The notes under the pieces were generated by a model. That model was given only the letters and a program-made list of their open reading frames with translations. It had not been told where the DNA came from and did not search any database. This document shows, piece after piece, positions 6,601 to 11,449 of a stretch of DNA of 11,449 nt. Each line of letters begins with the position of its first letter. The first letter of the stretch is position 1. Both the position numbers and the translations under genes were made by a program. Source of the DNA: Rhodospirillaceae bacterium (lineage in GTDB: Bacteria > Pseudomonadota > Alphaproteobacteria > MPNO01 > UBA2964); assembly GCA_018660305.1 (NCBI GenBank), contig JABJKO010000140.1, positions 1 through 11,449 on the forward strand, read 5' to 3'.

Positions 6601-8581
6601 CGCCATACCAGACTCGCCGGAAGGCTTCCTCGAAAAGCTCTTTTACCTGGCCGATGTCGACCGCGGCGCCCGACCGCATGACGATCCCAAAATCGTGGAT
6701 CCAGACCCCGGCGTCGGAGCCACCGGGCTGGACCAAATGAGGATCTTCATCGATGACCTTCAGCCCCATGTTTTCAAGCATGGGAAGGGCGTCGGAGAGT
6801 GGCAGAGGGTCGCCGCGATGATAGAGCTTAAAGCGCATTTCATTGTCGGCGCTTGCCTCGGGCCGATACAGATTGAGCGCAATTTTTCCGCTGTTCAGGG
6901 CGGTGTCCACAAGGGCGATATCGGATACGCCTTCAGCTGTATCGAACTGTTCCCGGTAGGCGGTCGGAAAGGAATCGTCATAGATCCGGGCGAGATCAAA
7001 CCCCTTTTTTTCGCCATGCTTGTCGATCAGGGCCTGGTTCAAATCGTCGCGCCAATCCCGGGCGGCGGCGATCAGGCCGGCCTCTATCTCATCATCGTCC
7101 AGCGGTGCCTTGGCCCCGGGCACGGTCTTGACCATTATATGAAGCCGGGCGAGCACCGAATCGGACACCTGGGTGTAATGGGCGGTGACCTCGCCACCGA
7201 GCCCTTTTGCCAGAATGTCCTGCAATTTAAGCCGGAGTTTTGTCTCGAACCTGTCTTTTGGAACATACAAAAGGCAAGAGATGTAACGGCCATAGGGGTC
7301 GCGATGGACAAAGAGCGCGACACGCTGGCGTTCCTGCAGATGCAGGATGCCCAGGCTGGTCTGCATCAGATTTTCGATGCTGACCTGTAGCAACTCGTCA
7401 CGGGGCAGGGTCTCCAGAATATGGAGCAGGGCCTTCCCGTTATGGCTGTTGGGGTGGAACCCGGCATCGGACACGATCGTGTCCACTTTGCGTCGCAGAA
7501 CCGGGATTTCCTTGACCGCCTGATTGTATACGTCGGAGGTGAACAGGCCGGTAAACAGTCTTTCGCCGACCACCTGACCGCGCTGGTCGAATTTCTTTAT
7601 GCCGATGGTGTCGAGATGGATCGGCCGATGAATGGTCGAGCGCGTATTGGCCTTGCTGACCATGAGCACCGATGGCTTGCGGATGAAATCCGTGATGTCC
7701 GGCGGCAGCTCGGCCCGGTCCTGAAGTCCCTCAAAGACAGTGGTTTCGGTCGAGCGCAGAATGCCCAGACCTGTCTTCGGCTCGATGCGAAGCTGCGCAT
7801 TCTGGCCCGTTGTGGAGAAACTGTATTCGCGATAGCCGAGGAACGTAAAATGATTGTCCTCGACCCAGCGCAGGAAGGATTTGGCCTCGTCGAGATCTGC
7901 CCGTGGCAACGGAACCGGCGACGCGTCGAGTTCGGCGATAACATCTGCGACTTTTACACGCATGTCACGCCAGTCGGAGACGGCGGCGCGGACGTCCTTG
8001 AGGACAGTCTCCAACGTTTCCTGAATTTCCTGAAGCGTCTCGGGCAGGGTCTGCTCGTTGATCTCCACATGCATGACCGATTCGGCGTTGACGTCTTCCT
8101 GCGCCGCCTGGTCATCGAACAAACCGGTTAGTTGCTCGTCTTTGTCGCGTCGCACATTGATGACCGGATGGATGACGATATGAATCGTCAGGTTCATCTC
8201 GTTGAGCGCCGCGGTGACCGAATCAACCAGGAACGGCATGTCGTCATTGACGATCTCGACGATCGTATGCGGACAGGGCCAGCTCTTGCTCTTCGCGAGA
8301 GAGGACGGGTTGAAGACTCTGACTTGCGCCTTTTTAGGCGATCTTTTTTGCAGATAGTTCCAGGCCGATAGGGCGGATGCCAGCAAATCGTCGGCCGGGA
8401 CGTTTAAAATATCCTCTGGCGCGATGTTGGCATAGAACCGCTCGATAAAGGTGCGAATGTTCTTTTTGTGCGATTTGCTTGCGGCGCGACCGGCGCGGTT
8501 GGCGAGCGAACGGACAAGCGACAATTTCGCTTCTTCGCTTCGATGAAGCATGGAATGACTACCTTTACGACTTTCCGACAT
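3698..8581 (-). CDS. gdhZ: NAD-specific glutamate dehydrogenase, large 180-kDa class
   Basis: Oxidatively deaminates glutamate to 2-oxoglutarate and ammonium using NAD+, feeding amino-acid carbon into the TCA cycle. At 1,627 residues from the chosen ATG it is full length for the class found in Pseudomonas (gdhB) and Caulobacter (gdhZ). The long N-terminal part is regulatory and ACT-like in the family. The catalytic core is clear: GGLRWSDRREDF at about 830-841, PFGAKGGF at 861-868 with the catalytic lysine near 865, the glycine-rich nucleotide-binding stretch GVGDMSGDVFGNG at about 999-1011, and EGANLGTTQ near 1153. The frame is intact throughout. The start is uncertain. The ATG at 8581 has a strong GGGAGGGAG but 14 bases away. 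An in-frame TTG at 8614 would add 11 residues, and an ATG at 8551 with AAAGG ten bases upstream would remove 10. The gene diverges from the small membrane protein. Confidence 0.96.
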   Translation of the reverse strand: MSESRKGSHSMLHRSEEAKLSLVRSLANRAGRAASKSHKKNIRTFIERFYANIAPEDILNVPADDLLASALSAWNYLQKRSPKKAQVRVFNPSSLAKSKSWPCPHTIVEIVNDDMPFLVDSVTAALNEMNLTIHIVIHPVINVRRDKDEQLTGLFDDQAAQEDVNAESVMHVEINEQTLPETLQEIQETLETVLKDVRAAVSDWRDMRVKVADVIAELDASPVPLPRADLDEAKSFLRWVEDNHFTFLGYREYSFSTTGQNAQLRIEPKTGLGILRSTETTVFEGLQDRAELPPDITDFIRKPSVLMVSKANTRSTIHRPIHLDTIGIKKFDQRGQVVGERLFTGLFTSDVYNQAVKEIPVLRRKVDTIVSDAGFHPNSHNGKALLHILETLPRDELLQVSIENLMQTSLGILHLQERQRVALFVHRDPYGRYISCLLYVPKDRFETKLRLKLQDILAKGLGGEVTAHYTQVSDSVLARLHIMVKTVPGAKAPLDDDEIEAGLIAAARDWRDDLNQALIDKHGEKKGFDLARIYDDSFPTAYREQFDTAEGVSDIALVDTALNSGKIALNLYRPEASADNEMRFKLYHRGDPLPLSDALPMLENMGLKVIDEDPHLVQPGGSDAGVWIHDFGIVMRSGAAVDIGQVKELFEEAFRRVWYGDIENDGFNNLVLGAGLSWRQIVILRAYCKYLLQAKIPFSQAYMEETLARNSGIARDIVALFECLFDPSAQKKQTASEEKRLIRNIESALEAVASLDEDRILQRYVNVVQSTLRTNFYQPGENGGPKPYLSMKLDSQKIDELPLPRPLVEIFLHSPRVDAVHLRGGKVARGGLRWSDRREDFRTEILGLMKSQMTKNAVIVPFGAKGGFVVKQPPQTGGREAFLEEGIACYKTFMRGLLDITDNLRGGKVIPPKNVVRRDSDDPYLVVAADKGTATFSDIANGIAQDYGFWLDDAFASGGSVGYDHKAMGITARGAWESVKRHFRETGIDVLTTEFTCVGVGDMSGDVFGNGLIYSPHTKLLAAFNHQHIFIDPNPDPRASFKERKRLFALPRSSWSDYDEKLISKGGGIFERAAKSIKITPEMKQAFGLGAKDSMTPNDLLRAILTAEIDLLWFGGIGTYIKSTGENNVEVGDRTNDALRINGNEVKARIIGEGANLGTTQLGRIEYALSGGRINTDFIDNSAGVGCSDHEVNIKILLGDAVASEKLTLPQRNKLLVDMTDDVSALVLMDNYRQSMALTNAQHQSIALADEHMQFMQTLERSGDLDRAVEFLPTDEDLELRLANGKGLTRPELSVLLAYAKIVLFKDVLESDLPDDPYLTDSLATYFPALMQKRFKDLIPEHRLRREIIATYVSNTVVNRTGPSFITSLQDRTGASPNAIAKAYLKCRVVFRIAELWSAVESLDNSVPAEAQTEMHLEILELIKRGTQWFLHNGAKDVPIGAAVKAFQPPIETLGKKLDSILSPSLKATRDRKAGRYTDRQVPKDLAQSIANLDALAPACDIVQIADGGGFPPTAVAKVYYGIGSQFGFDWIRASAESLADGDEWRKSAAYGIVEDLYAYQTDLTTRIMDAAGGADAAQAIIEIWSDARRHAVQRLTAMVDDLKTAQNVNLTMLSVVNRELRALVNT

Positions 8582-8634
8582 AAAAATACTGGTTTCTCCC
8601 TCCCTATTAACCAAACTTAGATGAAATCCACGTT

Positions 8635-8652
8635 AACGATTTACAAGTCGTT
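8635..8652. promoter_or_regulatory. Imperfect 18-bp dyad, possible operator
   Basis: On the minus strand, AACGACTTGTAAATCGTT has half-sites matching at seven of nine positions. It lies about 55 bp upstream of the dehydrogenase ATG and about 20 bp before the divergent small gene, and overlaps the 8-bp palindrome CGTTAACG (8631-8638). The surrounding gap is AT-richer than the genes, as expected of a promoter region. I cannot assign a regulator. Confidence 0.3.
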
Positions 8653-8673
8653 CAACTAACCTGTGAAGAGTGA

Positions 8674-9036
8674 GTGAAACCCGTTATGCCAGATGGTGCC
8701 CTTCCCGACCAAACACATCAGGACCGTTTGTCCGAGCAATCATTGGGACCCCTTTCCCATCCCCTGCTCGGCAACCGGCGGCCTGAGGCCGCCGCGCCGG
8801 TCCGTGAGAACAGGCTGGCGCCGCCGGTTAATATCCGGGTAACCATACCGGTTCTGGGAAAACGCTTCTATTTCGCAGTTTTGGCTGGAAAGGAGCGCCG
8901 CGGCGACGAGCGGCTGGCCCTCGAGCGGCGGCGCAATCCACTATTTACCAAGGTCAACGTGGTGTTTCTTTTGATTGGCGCCGGCGCGCTCTATGCGCTG
9001 ACACTGGGGGCATTCCTGGCTTTTGCGGGCTTTTAG
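8674..9036 (+). CDS. Small basic protein with one C-terminal membrane helix
   Basis: About 120 residues, function not recognised. Residues 1-50 are polar and look disordered. Residues 52-92 are a compact basic segment (NIRVTIPVLGKRFYFAVLAG followed by KERR and LERRRNPL). Residues 95-118 form a single hydrophobic helix ending at the C-terminus. This suggests a tail-anchored inner-membrane protein with its basic domain in the cytoplasm, since positive residues precede the helix. The start is uncertain: GTG at 8674 has AAGAG close by, while ATG at 8686 (MPDGALPD) has no clear ribosome-binding site. It diverges from the glutamate dehydrogenase and could share its regulatory gap. The C-terminal part looks like a conserved core rather than a chance frame, but I cannot name a family. 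Confidence 0.68.
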   Translation: MKPVMPDGALPDQTHQDRLSEQSLGPLSHPLLGNRRPEAAAPVRENRLAPPVNIRVTIPVLGKRFYFAVLAGKERRGDERLALERRRNPLFTKVNVVFLLIGAGALYALTLGAFLAFAGF

Positions 9037-9055
9037 CGGGATATTTCTCCAGGCT

Positions 9056-9181
9056 CCGCGCCACCCCAGCTGACCACCACCATCCCTCGGACGAGGTTTC
9101 TCCCGCCAACGGGTTGCGTTCCGCCGCCTGGCTGGTCATTAATTCGGCCGGAGTCACGGTCGCGGCCAATCTGGTGCGCGG
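9056..9181 (+). ncRNA. Candidate structured RNA or leader upstream of the membrane-protein gene
   Basis: Hand folding gives a nested multi-branch structure. The outer stem pairs 9056-9060 with 9177-9181 and 9062-9065 with 9173-9176, nine pairs with one bulged C. Inside it, TGACCA (9071-9076) pairs with TGGTCA (9133-9138). That stem encloses two hairpins with four-base loops: CCTC/GAGG at 9085-9096 and CCCG/CGGG at 9102-9113. A third arm pairs 9142-9150 with 9163-9170, eight pairs and one bulged C. The outer stem ends 20 bases before the membrane-protein ATG, a position typical of a cis-acting leader. It matches no known riboswitch I can recall. GC-rich DNA folds easily, and codon bias on both strands means the stretch could instead be coding. 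Strand is inferred from the downstream gene. Confidence 0.3.
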
Positions 9182-9201
9182 CCTCCCCATTATCGGGATG
9201 A

Positions 9202-10530
9202 ATGATGACGCGGACCGGTCCCCCGCCTTACGCCGATATGTTGCTGTTCCTGCTGTGGTTCTCCGCGCTGGCGCGTATTTTCTGGCCGCATCCAATACTG
9301 GTTGCCGCCAGTGGTGTGCTTCTCCTGCTCTATGTTGCGGTGAGTTTCACCCGGATTCGTCGCCAACTTCGCATTCTCTGTTTCCTTCTTGGTGTGGTGG
9401 CCATCGGGCTGGCGGCCTGGCTTGATGGATGGCTGGCCTTGTGGCGGGGGGTCGAGACGGCGGTGATATTTTCGGCCTTTTTTGGCACCCTTACCCTCCT
9501 GAGAGCGACGGCGGATCTACGGCCTGAAATTGCCCGTGCCCGCAGGCTGGTGGAACCGCTGGATGCCAACGAGCGGCTGAGCGGGTTGCTCGTGGGTACC
9601 AATATCCTAGGGACGGCGTTGATTGTCGGCGTCATGGCGATTTTTGCGCCCATCGTTGGTCAGGATTCATCGTATGAAACGCGAAAGGCGGCGGCGGAAG
9701 CCTGTCAGCGAGGTATGTGCCTGGCCTGTCTGTGGTCGCCTTTCTGGCTGGCGATGGCGATTTCCACGGAGCATCTTCCCAGCGTGCCCCTTTGGCAAAT
9801 AATGACGCTCGGGATTGGTCTGTGCGGTCTTGGTCTTATTGTGGCGCAGTTGATCTACACGCCCGACGTCGGCATGACGGGTCTGTGGCGGGCGTTGTGT
9901 GCCTTCTCGCCCGTGCTGCCGCCGGTTGCCATTGCCGCGGCGGCGGTGCTGGGACTCAAGGCGGTAACGTCGTTGACCACGTTGCAATGTCTGGTGGTCG
10001 GGATCCCCGTCATATGCCTTCTGAGTCTCGCCTGGCAGGGGCGCGACCATCTGACCAGCGCCATAGGCCAGGCGGGTCGGGGCGTTGGTGCGGTGCGAGG
10101 CGAGATCGCCCTGCTGTCCTTCGCCTTTGCCCTTGGCGAGGTGTTGGAGCAGGCCTTGCAGGCGGGTGGTGTCGGCGATCAGATTACCGCGCTGGCGCCG
10201 CCACCGTCGGTGGTCATTGCCACCGTGGTGATCGGCATGACCCTGCTGGGGCTGGCGGGTATCCATCAGGTGGTTACCGCGACGGTCATGCTGGTGCTTT
10301 TCGGGACGTTGCCCCTGGGCGTTTCCGATCTCGCGCTTATGCAGGCAGGCTTGCTGGGCTGGGCCTTTACGTCCATGACCGGGCTGTCCGCGGTCTCCGT
10401 CGCCTCCGCCAGCGCCATGTTCAACGTGCCGCTGGAGCGCGTCGCTTATGGGCCCAATATCCGGTTTGTAACGATCTATGGAATTATCGGTATTCTGGTG
10501 GTCTCAGGCGTGAACCTGCTGGTCACCTGA
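9202..10530 (+). CDS. Polytopic inner-membrane protein, probable transporter
   Basis: A 442-residue protein with about 12-13 hydrophobic segments and no recognised family signature. The central charged stretch (RPEIARARRLVEPLDANERL, 107-126) separates an N-terminal group of about four helices from the rest. Two regions look functional: ACQRGMCLACLWSPFWLAMA (167-186), and a glycine-rich stretch around residues 346-362 containing GIHQVV. The latter sits between two helices as re-entrant loops do in ion-transporter (IT) superfamily carriers; that comparison is only by feel. An in-frame TGA lies immediately before the ATG at 9202, so the start cannot be further upstream; ATG at 9205 is an alternative with better spacing to CGGGATGA. 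It converges on the CBS-domain gene 33 bp away. A substrate cannot be assigned. Confidence 0.8.
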   Translation: MMTRTGPPPYADMLLFLLWFSALARIFWPHPILVAASGVLLLLYVAVSFTRIRRQLRILCFLLGVVAIGLAAWLDGWLALWRGVETAVIFSAFFGTLTLLRATADLRPEIARARRLVEPLDANERLSGLLVGTNILGTALIVGVMAIFAPIVGQDSSYETRKAAAEACQRGMCLACLWSPFWLAMAISTEHLPSVPLWQIMTLGIGLCGLGLIVAQLIYTPDVGMTGLWRALCAFSPVLPPVAIAAAAVLGLKAVTSLTTLQCLVVGIPVICLLSLAWQGRDHLTSAIGQAGRGVGAVRGEIALLSFAFALGEVLEQALQAGGVGDQITALAPPPSVVIATVVIGMTLLGLAGIHQVVTATVMLVLFGTLPLGVSDLALMQAGLLGWAFTSMTGLSAVSVASASAMFNVPLERVAYGPNIRFVTIYGIIGILVVSGVNLLVT

Positions 10531-10563
10531 TATTTTTAATCCAGACGGGACCCGCCCGCGAGA

Positions 10564-11067
10564 TCAGGCGCTCAGCGCCTCGTCTTCTCTCAGGGTCTCC
10601 TCTTCGTCATCGTCATCCGTGTTGAAGGAGACAAGACCGCGCTCGTCTATTCTTTTTGCCATGATGTCGAAGAGGTCGCGGGAACTCAGGACACCGGCGA
10701 TCTCGTCCTCCTCCATTACCACGAGATGACGAATGCTATTGTTGCCCATGAGCTCAATGGCGCACAGCACGCTATCGGCGACATCACAGGTAATCAGCTT
10801 CTGGGTCATGACACTGCCTACCGAAGTCCGGTCGGCCATCTCCGTCCCTTCGGAGAGAGAGGCGAGAATATCCCGTTCCGACAGGACGCCCACAAGTTTT
10901 TCGTCACTATCGAGGACTGTCGTGAACCCAATTCCGTTATTCGCCATGATGCGAGCCGCTTCGGTTACACCCATTTCCGTCTGCACAGACACAAGGGTGT
11001 GGCGGTCGGATTTAAGAATATCTCGCACTTCCATGGGAGGGAGTCCTTGGTCATTGCCTGGGATCAT
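10564..11067 (-). CDS. Two-CBS-domain protein with acidic C-terminal tail
   Basis: A 167-residue cytoplasmic protein made of a tandem CBS pair. Domain 1 spans roughly 17-70 and ends in GVLSERDIL (60-68); domain 2 spans roughly 84-137 and ends in GVLSSRDLF (125-133). CBS pairs bind adenine nucleotides such as AMP, ATP or S-adenosylmethionine and usually regulate a partner. No enzymatic or channel domain is attached, so it is a stand-alone sensor. The tail from 151 (DDDDEEETLREDE) is strongly acidic and looks disordered. The start is uncertain: ATG at 11067 and ATG at 11034 (MEVRDILK, the usual beginning of such proteins) both lack a good ribosome-binding site, and the shorter form fits the family better. 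The partner could be the convergent membrane protein, but orientation gives no support. Confidence 0.87.
   Translation of the reverse strand: MIPGNDQGLPPMEVRDILKSDRHTLVSVQTEMGVTEAARIMANNGIGFTTVLDSDEKLVGVLSERDILASLSEGTEMADRTSVGSVMTQKLITCDVADSVLCAIELMGNNSIRHLVVMEEDEIAGVLSSRDLFDIMAKRIDERGLVSFNTDDDDEEETLREDEALSA
10566..10580 (+). terminator. Possible terminator of the membrane-protein gene
   Basis: AGGCGCT-C-AGCGCCT forms a 7-bp stem about 35 bp past the membrane-protein stop, followed by pyrimidine-rich CGTCTTCTCT. It lies inside the last codons of the convergent CBS-domain gene, so the symmetry could simply reflect coding sequence. The T-run is weak. Confidence 0.25.
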
Positions 11068-11141
11068 TTCCCAGCGATACCAGGACAGCTAGCCCCATAA
11101 AGTTAAATTAGCTTTGATCAGGGTGTTTATCCGTTATGGCA

Positions 11142-11167
11142 GAACCGGTTCCGAGCGGGTCCGGACC
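11142..11167. promoter_or_regulatory. Pair of 10-bp palindromes with CCGG cores
   Basis: GAACCGGTTC (11142-11151) and GGTCCGGACC (11158-11167) are both perfect palindromes with centres 16 bp apart. They lie between the partial gene's stop codon and the CBS-domain gene, about 75 bp upstream of the latter. They could be paired operator half-sites or part of a terminator without a T-run. The rest of this 114-bp gap shows only an AT-rich patch (about 11098-11116) that may hold the CBS gene promoter. Confidence 0.3.
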
Positions 11168-11181
11168 AGCTAACCAGCGCT

Positions 11182-11449
11182 CTAATCCGCCCGGTTATCC
11201 GGGCCTTTGCGGGCCCGGGCCGCCAGCCGCCGCCAGGCCAGGATGCCATTGTCGTTGCCTTGCAGATTCTCTTCGGCCTCATAAAGCGATTCGAGTACGT
11301 CCTTGTCCTGGCCCACATAGCGCTTGTTATAGGCCCAGCGCCACCAGGTGGGATAAATGAGGTACCGAAACAGGGTAAGGCGCAGTTTGGCCAGCGCATG
11401 GCCGACGCCCCCGGCATCGGGGTTTTGCAGGACGGCATCCCACATGACA
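11182..11449 (-). CDS. 3' end of a gene cut by the window edge, unassigned
   Basis: The minus-strand frame ends at TAG (11182-11184) and is open to the window edge. An ATG at 11445 may or may not be the true start. The visible 87 residues run from MWDAVLQNPDAGG through an aromatic stretch (FRYLIYPTWWRWAYNKRYVG) to a basic end (AWRRLAARARKG). The stretch QDKDVLESLYEAEENLQGND is reminiscent of the C-terminal tails of Rieske-type ring-hydroxylating oxygenase large subunits, which would lose their N-terminal iron-sulfur domain to the window edge here. That resemblance is weak and from memory. A small hairpin CCCGG-TTAT-CCGGG (11190-11203) overlaps the last codons. Confidence 0.6.
   Translation of the reverse strand, partial: VMWDAVLQNPDAGGVGHALAKLRLTLFRYLIYPTWWRWAYNKRYVGQDKDVLESLYEAEENLQGNDNGILAWRRLAARARKGPDNRAD

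Noticed and set aside
9085..9113. Guanidine-II (mini-ykkC) riboswitch, because two short adjacent hairpins contain ACGA and ACGG
   Set aside because: ACGA and ACGG do not fall in the loops of the stems that actually form (the loops are GGAC and CCAA), so the class consensus is not met.
9037..9201. A tRNA, tmRNA, SRP RNA or RNase P RNA in the gap
   Set aside because: No T-loop consensus, CCA-type acceptor, SRP loop or RNase P conserved core sequence can be found on either strand.
9667..10266. A 199-residue minus-strand frame within the membrane-protein gene
   Set aside because: Low-complexity Gln/Arg/His composition typical of antisense of a membrane gene; no ribosome-binding site noted.
9717..10625. 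A 302-residue plus-strand frame overlapping the membrane-protein gene
   Set aside because: Out-of-frame reading of the transporter gene, rich in Arg and Gly as GC-rich shadows are, with no membrane or domain pattern.

Overview
The window is GC-rich bacterial chromosome, densely coded, with strongly GC-biased third codon positions. The best lineage clue is a very large NAD-specific glutamate dehydrogenase of the roughly 180-kDa class. Together with the palindromic intergenic repeats it suggests an alphaproteobacterium, possibly of a Rhodospirillales-like group; that placement is inference, since no rRNA or other phylogenetic marker is present.

Layout. Bases 1-118 hold no gene but carry back-to-back palindromes, including a perfect 24-bp stem. 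A minus-strand UMF1-type MFS transporter (119-1390) diverges from a two-gene plus-strand operon (1497-2033, 2049-2600). The operon encodes paralogous cupin-fold, probably metal-dependent enzymes related to cysteine-dioxygenase-like proteins. It converges on a minus-strand PuuE-like polysaccharide-deacetylase-family enzyme (2691-3593), and the 90-bp junction holds two inverted copies of a REP-like palindrome. Upstream of the deacetylase on the same strand is the glutamate dehydrogenase (3698-8581). A strong hairpin with T-runs on both sides separates the two, followed by a second hairpin that overlaps the deacetylase ribosome-binding site.

Divergent from the dehydrogenase is a small basic protein with one C-terminal membrane helix (8674-9036). 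A 165-bp gap follows that can fold into a multi-branched structure, then a polytopic membrane protein of unassigned family, probably a transporter (9202-10530). This converges on a minus-strand two-CBS-domain protein with an acidic tail (10564-11067). The window ends in the 3' part of another minus-strand gene (11182 to the edge).

Working together: the dehydrogenase (glutamate to 2-oxoglutarate plus ammonium), a deacetylase of the family containing PuuE allantoinases (ureide nitrogen), and small-molecule oxygenase-like cupins fit a loose nitrogen and amino-acid catabolism theme. No single operon ties them together. I saw no CRISPR array, rRNA, tRNA, transposase, phage gene or recognisable defence system. 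The most system-like unexplained signals are the possible structured RNA at 9056-9181 and the leader between the dehydrogenase and the deacetylase.
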